Source: Whalleya microplaca (taxonomy: Eukaryota > Ascomycota > Sordariomycetes > Xylariales > Xylariaceae). From it: a stretch of 64,000 nt of DNA. Both the position numbers and the translations under genes were made by a program. Position 1 is the first letter of the stretch. Each line of letters starts with the position of its first letter. The notes below the pieces were generated by a model. It saw only the letters and a program-made list of their open reading frames with translations, ran no database searches and was not told the origin of the DNA. Positions 22,606 to 33,703 of this stretch are shown piece after piece. Location: the NCBI GenBank assembly GCA_022497155.1, contig MU385711.1, forward strand, positions 806,001 to 870,000, read 5' to 3'.

Positions 22606-23529
22606 ATCGCTGTGTTTAGCGACACGGTTCTATCACTCAATTCTCACAGGCTTTCAGGTGCGAATGGCTGCCAACCCAACTGAGAGAGTCGCGATCTCCA
22701 CAAGCCCCGCGTCAGCGCACGGGTGTGTCGTACAAAAGGTGGCAGAGCCGAGGAAGTAAAGCGCAGGGGGTTGATCAGACGTATAAGTGAGAAGACAACT
22801 GAACTGTAGTAAAGTAACTATGGGTTGCGAATTGAAGAAAGACGTAGAATTCTGAGTACACAAGATAGTAGTTCGCCGATATGATGCAAACTGCATGCAA
22901 CCTAATAAATAAGTGAGTCGACGGGCAGGAAGTTACCGAGGCCGTCTGGTAGAAACCTTGGAACGCTTGGCAAAAGTGTATGTAACGGCGTACCTCAGAA
23001 CACTGGAGACCCTTGTCGATCACCCCCACTGTTGGCCACCACCATCTGGAACCTCCGGCAGAATCCCCGTCACCGCCTTCCACTTTAGGAAGATTAGCCC
23101 ATGTGCCTGACGACCACTGAAAAGACCATGATAAACTGCTAAGAGCCGCTGAAACGGCACCCAGAATTCCTTAGCAACGAAGCATACAATCTAAACATTA
23201 ATTCACTCTTACCTTCCTCTGCGCCAGCCCGATCACTTCCTTTCTCTTTTTACTCGCAACCAAATTCTTTCTCCTCTCCCTAAACGTTCTTCAACCTTCC
23301 ACACTTACATTTACTACCAGCCTTTTAAACGCGAAATTGCGCAGGGTACCTTTAAGTAGGTAATACGACTTACCTTGCCTACTAGGTAGTACTCACCAAC
23401 ACCCGATCTCTCAACTTCGATCCTGCCTTGAAGCACTTTGCGCGAACCCTCGCAAAGAGTGTCCGGCTCACACCATTTGGTTTATCTCACATATAGTCAA
23501 ACCGCGACAGCAAGAACACTCCTTCCAAG
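22606..23529. other. Divergent promoter region of pex19 and ubc9, 0.92 kb
   Basis: No gene is seen. Near 23345-23395 several TACCT/AGGTA motifs cluster (GGTACC, AAGTAGGTAA, TTACCTTGCC, CTACTAGGTAG). The stretch just before ubc9 is pyrimidine-rich. Confidence 0.5.
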
Positions 23530-24240
23530 ATGTCTCTGTGCGTTCTGCGCCTGGGAGAAGAACGGTATGCCTTGGTTGACGCCATCCTCTGCCGGCATCC
23601 CCTTCCGGCGGGATGAGCTCATTAATAACCCGCATACCCTCGGACTCGCTGCTAACTTGTTTATCCCAATGTAGGAAGCAATGGAGAAAGGACCACCCAT
23701 TTGGTTTCTGGGCAAGGCCGGTGAAGAATGCCCAAGGCATCCTCGATCTAAAGGTGTGGGAATGCGGTATCCCAGGCAAGGAGAAGACGATCTGGGAAGG
23801 CGGCCTCTTCAAGATGACCATGACGTTTCCCGACGGTATGCTTGGATATTCATCCTCCAATACATATATGAGGGACATATTATGCTAACCTGCCTTTTTG
23901 GCTTATCGCAGAGTACCCGACGAAACCCCCTAAGTGTAGGTTCATCGGACCCCATGTCAGGCAGCTAGTACTAATCTTATTTACAGGCAAGTTCACGCCG
24001 CCTCTCTTCCATCCTAACGTCTATCCTTCGGGCACGGTCTGCCTTTCTATTCTTAACGAGGACGAAGGCTGGAAACCGGCTATCACCGTCAAGCAGATCG
24101 CGCTCGGTGTCCAAGATCTCCTCGACAACCCGAACCCCGAGTCCCCAGCACAAGCCGAAGCGTATAATCTCTTCAAGCGAGACAGAGTCGAGTATGAGAA
24201 GCGCGTCAAGCGCACCGTCAGGGAGAACCCGATCTCATGA
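23530..24240 (+). CDS. ubc9: Ubc9, SUMO-conjugating E2 enzyme
   Basis: Ubc9 accepts SUMO from the E1 as a thioester and passes it to target lysines, mainly in the nucleus. Four exons (23530-23564, 23675-23835, 23912-23935, 23987-24240) join to exactly 157 residues, the usual family length. Introns are 110, 76 and 51 nt with GTATGC, GTATGC and GTAGGT donors; exon 3 is a 24-nt microexon. Motifs include [30 protein letters not shown] with the active-site Cys at residue 93, and [14 protein letters not shown]. The protein is intact. The upstream region is shared with pex19. Confidence 0.95.
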
Positions 24241-25437
24241 GATGCAATGCACCCTCAGATCCTAAGGAAGGGTTGATCTTTGCGGCCGAGCGAGTTCTAC
24301 GAGGGCTTTATGGGGTTGGAGTTCAGGTGGATACCAAACATGGATTATTGCGTTTTGTGTTTGAGCTCTCGGGGTCAATAGAGACGGCCGCATGGTGCGG
24401 CAGGAGACTTTGGCGATAGAGCCAATGCGGTTTATCGTTTACAGGTCCGGCGAGAGCAGCCTTTGCTATTTTCGCTAGGGACAATATCGCAATAATTCTT
24501 AAGCAGCTTGCTCAGACCGTGAATTTTATGCGGTTGACTTAATCTCACATAATTCGATGAACATTACATTGATGTGCTACTCCATGTTTAACTTGTCATG
24601 TCTACCGTGCATCGACTCGTCTTTTACCCAGGATCCCGACCCTCCGACACCACCCCCATTATACGTATGTACCCCACACGAAGGGATGTAAATGACGATT
24701 AAAGGCACTTCTGAATCTACCTGGTAGCATGTGGTAGTCAGATTGACTGCAAGTAAATAGGTAACGACATACCCAGAATCTAATATATAGAAGGCGGAGG
24801 CGCATTCTCACGTGGAACGGCCCGTAGACGATCATTACACGATGTCACTCATGATATAACCGATAAGTCAATGGGCTATGACAGGTCTATTTATTAGCCA
24901 ATAGTTGGCATATTTTCTATTACGTGAACAAAGGGCGTATGGTCAGCCAACAAGTCGAATCATCCTAAGCTTCTTATCAGTATCTGGAATTAGCTAATAT
25001 GGAACCCGAGACATTGGTATCTACAGAGCTTTCACCGACCGAACCAGTCATTTGTTGCCGCGCCGAAATCGGGGCATTCTCCCGGCCTGCACCACAGCGC
25101 ATGTTAGCAGATTACTGACACATTGCCATCGCATTAGTTTCACACTCTAGACCCCTAGCTAAGGGAAAAAGTGCATAGGTGGTAGCAGAGCGCCAAAAAA
25201 AGTTACTTTTTTTTTCTCCTATTACGCCCTGTGACTCAAGTCTCCTGTTTGCTCAAGGCCGGAGCCCGACTCTTCATATTTCATCCCCACGTTACCTCCA
25301 TCGTAGAGTCCACCCTCCTAACGCATACAACAACTACTACTACTCTTAGTGCGGATTTGAACTCTCAGAAAGCTTTGTATTTTTTTGACATTCGCTATTT
25401 CACTGCCACCATAATACTTTAAACCAACATACTCAAG
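24241..25437. other. Intergenic, 1.2 kb
   Basis: It holds the 3' flank of ubc9 and the promoter and leader of the asparagine synthetase gene. A CT-rich tract precedes the ATG at 25438. No ORF or repeat is supported. Confidence 0.5.
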
Positions 25438-27918
25438 ATGTGTGGCATATTCTCCTGTCACGAGTAAGTATAACTCCAATGCTAGCTGCTTTACGATTTA
25501 CACGATGGAGAGAGAGGATGGAGAATGGAGGGGCAATTCACAAGCAAAAGAAAAAAAAAAATATCAACCCCACCATCCCATTAAGTAATTGTATTTAAAC
25601 GCGATGCTATTGGAACCGCAAAATATACTGACGAGAGCTTTGCGCCCAGTCACCCCAACGTGCAGAAATTCAAGCCGACGGCTTTGAAGCTTGCGAGACA
25701 GTATGTACAGGCCGTTCCCGAGCTTGAGAGCTTCAATTGACCTGATAATCGCAGAATTCGACACAGAGGGCCGGATTGGAGTGAGTCACCAGCTTACCTG
25801 TCTAACATATACTCCAGATGACTATAAGCAAGTACTAAACACATTTACGCATTGCAGGCGGTAGCGTGATCTCCAAGAACACAAGTAAGGGATTCATCCG
25901 AACGTATACTTCCGTCGCAAGGTGTGACTAACACCCGTTCAGTCCTTTGCCATGAAAGATTAAGCATCGTCGGCGTTGGTAGGTTTCTTACTATCTTACC
26001 TAGTGAGGGTGCATGGAGACCACTTGCTTACGAGATTGCAGAGTCGGGTGCGCAGCCCCTGACCAACCAAGATGAGACCATCATCCTCGCCGTCAACGGC
26101 GAGATCTACAACCACAGACTCATCCGAAAGAACCTAAAGACGCCGTACCACTTCAAGACCACCTCGGACTGCGAAGTCATCATCCCCTTGGTGAGACCAC
26201 CCACCCCGGGGCACACATGGGATTGAATGGGATAAGATGGGATGAATCGGGACATATAAGTCTAACGTTAACGACAGTACATGGAATACGGACTCGACGC
26301 GCCCAAGTACCTCGACGGCATGTTCGCGTTCGTGCTGTACGACAAGAACCTGGACCGGACGATCGCGGCGCGCGACCCGATCGGCATCACGACGTTCTAC
26401 CAGGGCTGGTCGTCGGCGCAGAACGGCACCAGCTACTTCGCCTCGGAGCTCAAGTGCCTGCACACGGTGTGCGACAAGATCCGCTCGTTCCCGCCCGGCC
26501 ACGTCTTCGACACCAAGACCGGCGAGACCGTCCGCTACTTCCAGCCGTCCTGGTGGGACGGCGCCCGCGTCCCCGACACCCCGCTCGACCTCAAGCTCGT
26601 CCGCGAGACGCTCGAGAAGTCCGTGCGCAAGCGCCTCATGGCCGAGGTCCCCTACGGCGTCCTGCTGTCCGGCGGCCTGGACTCGAGCCTCGTGGCCTCG
26701 ATCGCGCAGCGCGAGACGCTGCGGCTCAAGAAGGCCGCGCTGGCGGCCAACGGCAACGCGACCGCGGCGGGAGAGCCGGTCGAGGACCCGGACAAGGGCG
26801 AGGGGCTCGTCGGGATCGACGACGACGACGAGCTGTCGACGGTGACGTACCTGCCGCAGCTGAACTCGTTCAGCATCGGGCTGCCGGGGTCCCCGGACAA
26901 CGAGGCCGCGAAGAAGGTGGCCCGGTTCCTGGGCACCAAGCACCACGTGATGACGTTCACGATCGAGGACGGGCTCAACGCGCTCTCGGACGTCATATAC
27001 CACCTGGAGACGTACGACGTGACGACGATCCGCGCGTCCACGCCCATGTATTTATTGTCCAGAAAGATCAAGGCCATGGGCGTCAAGATGGTGCTTAGTG
27101 GTGAGGGTAGCGATGAGATTTTGGGGGGGTATTTGTACTTTCATAATGCGCCCGATAAGCGCGCGTTCCATGAGGAGACTGTGCGCCGTGTTAAGAACTT
27201 GCATCTTAGCGATTGTCTTCGCGCTAATAAGTCTACGTCGGCGTGGGGGCTGGAGGCGCGCGTGCCGTTCTTGGATAAGGAGGTAAGTCATATCTCTCAC
27301 CCATGTCGTCCATCTCATGTCTTAGCACCGTAGTACCAGTTCGAAGCTCCCAGCTAACCACGTATCTAGTTCCTCGAGGTGTGCATGAACATCGACCCGC
27401 AGGAGAAGATGATCACGCCGGAGCGGATCGAGAAGTGGCTCCTGCGCAAGGCGTTCGACACGTCGGACGACCCGAGCGCGGAGCCGTACCTGCCGGACGA
27501 GATCCTGTGGCGCCAGAAGGAGCAGTTCTCGGACGGCGTCGGCTACGGCTGGATCGACGCGCTCAAGGACAACGCCGAGCTGCACGTCACGGACGAGATG
27601 ATGAAGAACCCCAAGCCGGAGTGGGGGGCCGATATCCCGGATAGCAAGGAGGCGTAAGTTGTTTTTGCCGTCGTTGGCGTTTGGTTTACTCGAATTCTGA
27701 CGCAAGATGATGTAGTTACTGGTACCGCCAGATGTTCGACGAGCACTTCCCGCCTCACTGCGCCGAGACGGTCATGCGGTGGACGCCGACCTGGTCCAAG
27801 CAGACGGATCCCAGCGGACGGTAAGTTGTTCTTGGTCTCTCGTTCATGACGAGATTGATGCTAACGTGGTCAATGCAGAGCTATCTCGGTGCACAACAAG
27901 AAATACCAAACGGCATGA
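25438..27918 (+). CDS. Asparagine synthetase (glutamine-hydrolysing)
   Basis: It makes asparagine from aspartate, glutamine and ATP in the cytosol. Ten exons read 25438-25463, 25650-25700, 25755-25780, 25858-25884, 25943-25978, 26042-26190, 26278-27282, 27370-27653, 27716-27820 and 27879-27918, total 582 residues. Cys2 of MCGIF is the glutaminase nucleophile; [17 protein letters not shown] and NGEIYNH mark the Ntn amidotransferase domain. The synthetase domain has the PP-loop [18 protein letters not shown] and LEARVPFLD. All junctions restore the conserved reading frame. The gene has an unusual run of tiny exons (26, 51, 26, 27 and 36 nt) at its 5' end. Exon 7 is much more GC-rich than the flanks, which creates long spurious frames in both strands. 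Confidence 0.95.
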
Positions 27919-28925
27919 GCTAAGTAACTAGCAGTCCCTTATGGTGGAATTCTGGGGAGGATTGACGATGTGGCATTGCGCCATTCAGGACGGGATTTCT
28001 CTGCACTAGATGATTGGTCTCTCGTGGCCGGGTAGTCAGGCGCACTGCAGGAGGCTTGGCATTGAGGTTTTCGATATACCAATCCAATCTACCACTCCAT
28101 AGATTTATCAATCCATAGACTTGTCAATGGCGAAATCTGGTGTAATGAAATATTCTGAATTATAGGTACCTAGTGATCAATTGAGTGCATAGTCAACATT
28201 CCCCTATTAGCAGTATCCCCAACAAATAAATCATATAATTGTCGTTCATGAATAGATATCTTTAGAAAACATCAGAGAGCAGCCCCTTACATTTACCTAT
28301 GCAGGTAAAAGTCGACCAGTACGGAGTCTTGGTATGTTGCTTGCTGTTGCTTTCAGAATATGTACGGAATATGTATGGATGGATCTGTATGTAATAAACC
28401 ACTCCTGGCGTAGATCGTTGCCACGTGCACAAGGCTCTGCAGCTAAGAAGCATCAGAACATAAACCGGGTTCTTCGAGTCGTCTTGGGCATTGAAATCGA
28501 TCATTTCCCTTGGGCCATTGCCGCAGACCGCCCTGCCAACTGTCCAATTCATTCGGTAGGCGCATCTGTATTGATTTGCCAGTTGGCAGTGCGTGGCATG
28601 AAGCTGGTTGATGACCGGACTGAGCAGGTCAGGCAGGTACGGTGTTGTATGTGGATGTATCGATGTTACTGTATGTGTATGTATGTACGTACCTAGGGTA
28701 AGGTAGGTAGGGCCCGTGCTCTTGTGTCCCTGCAGTTCCCGGGCTAAAGCCAATTGAAGAAGCATCGATGCAAAACCAATTTCCAGCTCACCTTCCACGA
28801 CGGCTACAAACCTGGACTTTTGCATCACAATCCGCTCTTGTCTTCGTTAAACTTCTTCCCAACGTTTTTCTTCATTCTCCCCGAAGTTTTACTACGCCCT
28901 CCGCACCACCAAACCACTGCCCAAG
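27919..28925. other. Intergenic, 1 kb
   Basis: It holds the asparagine synthetase 3' flank and the porin promoter. A TATG/GTAC-rich repeat at 28660-28700 runs into AGGTAGGTAGGG. No gene is seen; a 188-codon minus frame (28262-28828) has no family features. Confidence 0.5.
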
Positions 28926-30310
28926 ATGTCTATCCCAGCCTTCTCTGACATTTCCAAGTCGGCCAATGACGTGAGTTCGCCATAGCTTCAGCTTTTTCCC
29001 TCTCTCCTCCCACCAAGGCGTCAAAATAAATTTCGCGCACAACGGCGCTTACTGGGGCAAACGCTGACTGACATCTCAACACCACACAGTTGCTGAACAA
29101 GGACTTCTACCACCTCTCGGCCGGCACCGTCGAGGTCAAGAGCAACACTCCCAACAATGTCGCCTTCAAGGTCACCGGCAAGAGCAGCCACGAGAAGGCC
29201 ACTAGTGGAGCCGTATGTTCATCGTCCTCGTCCTCCTCCTGTCATCGGCGCCTGCGAATAGGGTCAATTCCCTCGTAGAGGCTAGAGGGGGTCAGAAACA
29301 CCCAAAAGCTAACCATATATGTTGCCTCTGCAGCTTGAGGGCAAATACTCGGACAAGTCGCTCGGTAAATCCACCAAATCCAGTTCCAAATCCAAATCCA
29401 AATCCAGCACCCAGAAGCTCCAAGCAAATGTCTCACTTTCACGGATTGCGGTACCAGGCCCACGAGCCTGGCCCCTCGAATTCGGCATCTATCTCAATCA
29501 ACAATGTTCAATCTTGCTAATGACCTACCGCCGCACAGGCCTCACCCTCACCCAGACCTGGAACACTGCCAACGCGCTGGAGTCCAAGGTTGAGCTAGCT
29601 GACTCCGTCGCTAAGGGCCTCAAGGCTGAGGGCATCTTCGCCTTCTTGCCTGCCAACCAGAGCAAGGGCGCCAAGCTCAACCTGACCTTCAAGCAGTCTG
29701 CCTTCCACGGTCGTGCCTTCTTCGACCTGCTCAAGGGCCCCACTGCCAACGTCGACGCCGTCATCGGCCACGAGGGCTTCCTCGCCGGTGCCTCTGCTGG
29801 CTACGATGTTCAGAAGGCCGCCATCACCGGCTACAGCGCCGCCGTCGGCTACATCGCCCCCCAGTACAGCGCTGCCATCACCGCCACCGACAACCTGAGC
29901 GTCTTCGCTGCCAGCTACTACCACAAGGTCAACAGCCAGGTCGAGGCCAGCACCAAGGCCACCTGGAACTCCAAGAGCGGAAACACTGTCGGCCTCGAGC
30001 TTGCCAGCAAGTACCGTCTCGACCCGGTCTCCTTTGCCAAGGTGCGTCTTAGCAGCAGGATATTCCATGCCGTCGAAAGGTAGAAAATTGCTGACAATGC
30101 AAATAGGTCAAGATCAACGACCGTGGTGTCGCCGCAGTCTCCTACAACGTCCTCCTCCGCCCCGGTGTCACTCTGGGTCTTGGTGCCTCTTTCGACACCC
30201 AGAAGCTCGAGCAGGCCACCCACAAGGTTCGCGCCCCCGAGGTGCCTTGCTATGTCGCAGAATGCTAACAGGGGAAATAGGTCGGCACCAGCTTCACCTT
30301 CGAGAGCTAA
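28926..30310 (+). CDS. Mitochondrial porin (VDAC), outer-membrane channel
   Basis: The beta-barrel channel moves metabolites such as ATP and ADP across the outer mitochondrial membrane. Six exons (28926-28970, 29090-29212, 29334-29364, 29539-30041, 30107-30226, 30281-30310) total 283 residues, the same length as Neurospora porin. The start MSIPAFSDISKSANDLL is the N-terminal helix; KDFYHLSAGTVEVKS, LEGKYSDK and LTLTQTWNT are early strands, and the C-terminal exon ends GTSFTFES. The barrel strands alternate polar and non-polar residues and there is no cleavable presequence, as expected. Intron 3 (174 nt) contains a CCAAAT hexamer repeat. Codon use is strongly C-ending, consistent with high expression. 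Confidence 0.95.
29384..29406 (+). repeat. (CCAAAT)n tandem repeat in porin intron 3
   Basis: About four hexamer copies, close to the intron's GTAAAT donor. Confidence 0.7.
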
Positions 30311-30668
30311 ATTACGGTACAGGAGTAAAAGAATGCCTAGCATTGTGGTGGACGGAATTCTAGGGGATAGGAATAGGTATACCCCCGCATAAGCATCATT
30401 TGTACCTTATACAACACAGACGGAATTCTTTGCATTCGGATGGAGGTCTCTTGAATGTAGATTTAGTAGACTTCGGATGGTTTGATGCGAGGTAAACGCC
30501 GTGCCATGGTTAATCTTTACATGATTCCACTACACAAAAGATGACGAGATACGATACTCGTAAATGTACTTCATACCATGCGGGGCGCTGGGTTTTTTTA
30601 CTATGTGCATGCGCCACGATGCCAATGTGTGCTAATATTCCTAACATCATTTACTCATTCCCTACCTA
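30311..30668. other. Convergent intergenic region, 0.36 kb
   Basis: It lies between the stop codons of the porin gene and the J-protein gene and probably holds both polyadenylation regions. Nothing else is seen. Confidence 0.5.
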
Positions 30669-31793
30669 CTACCGCCCCGGCCCGGCCCCGGCCCCGGCTC
30701 TTTTCCTCTTCGCCTCCTTCTCGCGGCCGCCGCTCCCGCCGCCGCCAGTCCTCCACAACCGACTAAGGGCCAACGGACCCAGGATACTCACCATGATTAT
30801 CCCGCCGATGATGAAGAACATGCCTGCGACGCCGCGCTCCGGCTCGATTTCCGCGAACCGGCTGCGCCCGCTCCTCTCCATCTCCTGCTGGCGCGCGGCG
30901 CGCCTACGATCGCTCTCGCGGCCCGTGCGCTCGTGCGCCGCGCGGTCGAAGTGCGGAGGCGGCGCACCCCACGCCGCGTCCCGGAAGGGGGTCTGCCCGG
31001 GGCCCATGCCGCCTGCGCTGCTGCCTCCTCCCGCGCTGGCATTACCACCACTACCACTACCATTACCACTGCTTCCCGTGCCGGAGGTGGAGGAAGAGGA
31101 AAACCCCTCATGCGCGGCCCGCCGCTTCGCGCCCTGCGCGCCCCACCCGCCGCTGCGGAAGAAGCTGGGCGGCGGGCCCGTGAACGTGCCGCGCCGCCTA
31201 CTGAGGCCGCTGGCGGGGCGCCCGCCCGCGGGGCCCGTGCTCGCGTACGAGCCCCGGTGGTGGTGCGCGTGCCCGTGGGAAACGTGGTGCAGCCGCAGCG
31301 TGTCGCGGTCGTAGGCCGCGCGCTTCGCGGGGATCGAGAGCACGCTGTACGCCTCGCTGATGCGCATGAAGCGCCGGCTCGCGTGCGGGCTTGCGCGGTT
31401 GTGGTCTGGGTGGTGGGACTTGGAGAGCGCGTAGAAGGATCTGGGGTGCGGGATATATGTGAGCTTTGCTGTATGGTTCTGTATAGCCGGGGGGAGGGAT
31501 TCCTAGGGGGTATCGGATTCGTTGGGTTCGCGGACTCACTTCTTGATGTCGGCCGGCGACGCGCCGGGCTCCAGCTTCAGCGCCTCGTAGTGGTTCCGCG
31601 CGTTGTCGATCTGGGCATCACGGAGCTGGCGGGAGCTGTGGAAGGACCGTTGATGCCGCTGCTGCTGGTGGTGGCCGGTCATCGGCGACGGAGGCAACTC
31701 CTGGGGGAAGAGGAGAGGCAGGAGGAGGCATTGGCGCGGCGGGTGGGCAGAGGCGGAGGCGGCCAGGGGATAGACTGCGGCGCGGAGTGGCAT
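30669..31793 (-). CDS. Mitochondrial DnaJ-type co-chaperone with one membrane segment
   Basis: J-proteins stimulate Hsp70 ATPase activity. Two exons (31793-31540, 31440-30669; 99-nt intron, GTGAGT...CCCAG) give 341 residues. The first about 60 residues are basic and Ser-rich with RSFHSSRQ, a typical mitochondrial presequence ending. The J domain follows at about residues 65-130: NHYEALKLEPGA, the essential HPD in SKSHHPDHN, and FMRISEAYSVLS; the intron splits helix II from the HPD loop. A Gly/Ser/Arg-rich linker follows, then a hydrophobic segment (GMFFIIGGIIMVSILGPLAL) near the C-terminus and a basic Ala-Gly repeat tail encoded by CCGGCC repeats. A GTGAGT inside the membrane-segment codons could be an unused or alternative donor. 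I cannot say which Hsp70 it serves. Confidence 0.8.
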
Positions 31794-33463
31794 GCCTCAT
31801 CCCGGATGAGTAGCGATCTTATGTTGGCATTGAGGTTTCAGGGCCGCCTTGAAGCTCTCGCTCGTAGGTGGGTAATATATGTAAGAGATAATTAATTATC
31901 CAGGCGCGTGTTCGGAGCTTAGTGATGATTAATTTGGGGCGGCAGATGGAGCCGTGACGACATTCATTGATTAGATCGTGGCACATTAAAGCCTAAATAT
32001 CTCAGATGTGGCGTTTGGTCGCGTGTGTGGCGCAGACGACGGGTCTTACTCCTGACTCCCAACCATGAGAGTAGACTATCAGGATGTATAACAAATATTT
32101 CTCTCAAACATTGAAATCGCCTTTCATGGAAGGTATTTTTAGGAATTGTATCTATGAAATATAGTGCGAGTCTAGAGGACTATTGTCCCTCTTAAACTTC
32201 GGTTTCAATCAATACTTTCATCCAGCGTATCACCCTGTTCGCACATGAACTTCGCCTTTTATCTAAAATAGTAGCAGTTAGCAACGTTATATTATTCTCA
32301 GGCTATAATACACGGCTGTGATATACAATGGTCGGGATCTTTAAGCTTCCTGAAGCTGCCAAGTTTATATTTACTGTTAAGGAGTTAAGGTCGCTTAGCA
32401 CGGTGAAGATTAAGGAACATTCTCAGGGGTTATAATTATCACTATAGATTGAAATAACTTGTTCCTAATTCTACGAAGTTAGAAAAGCATATCTATAATA
32501 ATTTTCAAGCTTCTGGAGGAGCTTTAGTCATTATGCTAATAACATTTAACACATAATTAACTACAGTGAACTTATAAACAATGATTCTTTAAATTCTATC
32601 TACTCTAGGATTAAAGATATGCTAGTTGCAGAAGGCAGTATTTTGGTCTGTCTATGTAGAGCTAATCGACTGAGTTTGAGTTCAAGTTTAATCCTTACGC
32701 CTTCGTATACTACCATGTAGGTAAAGCCCTAATAGAATGTCAGCTTTTAGTGCCCTTTTTACACACTATATATATTGGCCCTAGCATACGCACTATTCTG
32801 ATGTGTCTTTAAAAGCGAAACAATATTCGTTGCACCTAATTAAGCTTATACAATTTCCAGCCTTATCCTAGTATATAAGAGTAACACTGTACTATAAGTT
32901 TCCATGTACTACAAAGCAAAGTTCTTATTATAGTTAGAGGCCAAATAAATGCTCTTTTCGGCTCGGGTCCTGCGCGAACAATATGATGGAAGCTACAATA
33001 CCATTCCATATATTTTAGGTCACCCGCATATTTAATGGAAAGCGACCTTTTTCAGTGAGTCTTGTGCCAATCAAAAGTATACGGTGGGGATAGTCAAACA
33101 GAAGAGAAATATATTCATAAGCTAAAGAGTGACAAAGGTCAGATCCCATGTGTGTCCAAAGAAGTACTGATATCTCAAGAGTTTGTTACAGAAACCGTCC
33201 ATAGCTGTCCATGAAGTTCCGTAGGCAGACTTAGCAACGAGAGCCGCTATTCTCTGACACTGACATATCTCTCCCCTGAACACGCCGATCCGATGTTACC
33301 GCACACCAACACCATTTTGGAGCCCCCCTCCCTAAATATTCCCAGGCATCCAGAATTTAAAGGTATTCGTCTGGACGCCCACGCCACCGAGAAAATCTCA
33401 ACTCGGCTTCTCAACCATGGCCGTAAACCCCCTCAAAGGAAGATGGCGATATGGTCGTCTTTC
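31794..33463. other. AT-rich gene-free block, 1.7 kb
   Basis: From about 32080 to 33250 the sequence is AT-rich with many TA dinucleotides and stops in all frames. A frame opens with ATG at 32329 for about 35 codons and then meets stops at high density. This could be a RIP-degraded repeat or gene relic, but no family is recognisable. Confidence 0.45.
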
Positions 33464-33703
33464 TTACTCCTTGTCGGGGAAGTCGCAGTCGGACGAGCCA
33501 CCGCAGCACGAGCGGAAGTTGCTCAGGTGCTCGGAGATCGAGGCGGCTTGGCAGTCATTGCCGCTGACGAAGTTGCCGCCTTGCTGGCTGCAGCAGCTTT
33601 GGGTCTTGCCGTTGTCCTGGTTGCCGTTCACGTAGCACTTGCATGCCAGGGCTGGGGTGGAGATGGCAGCAACAGCTAGGACGAAGATCTGGGAGAACTG
33701 CAT
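33464..33703 (-). CDS. Small secreted cysteine-rich protein, 79 aa (effector-like)
   Basis: A single exon. Residues 1-20 form a clean signal peptide ending in PALA; cleavage leaves a mature peptide of about 59 residues beginning CKCYVNG. Eight cysteines are arranged C-x-C, CC, C, CC, C, an even number with two doublets, so four disulfides are likely. The spacing does not match hydrophobins, which have C-CC-C-C-CC-C with different intervals. Similar small secreted proteins are common in plant-associated and insect-associated fungi and are often called candidate effectors; the actual role is unknown. It sits between two gene-poor AT-rich blocks, a common setting for such genes. A TATA element lies upstream. 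Confidence 0.75.
   Translation of the reverse strand: MQFSQIFVLAVAAISTPALACKCYVNGNQDNGKTQSCCSQQGGNFVSGNDCQAASISEHLSNFRSCCGGSSDCDFPDKE

Noticed and set aside
26134..27003. Long minus-strand frame opposite asparagine synthetase (and a 293-codon plus frame at 26217-27098)
   Set aside because: Both overlap the GC-rich exon 7, are Arg/Gly/Ala-rich and have no domain; they are composition artefacts.
28262..28828. 188-codon minus frame upstream of porin
   Set aside because: No domain or signal; it overlaps a simple-repeat promoter region.
30933..31895. 320-codon plus-strand frame
   Set aside because: Antisense to the J-protein gene, low complexity and Arg/Gly-rich, no domain.
32329..33030. Relic coding frame full of TAA/TAG stops
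   Set aside because: Stop density is close to what AT-rich sequence gives by chance and no family was recognised; kept only as an AT-rich block.
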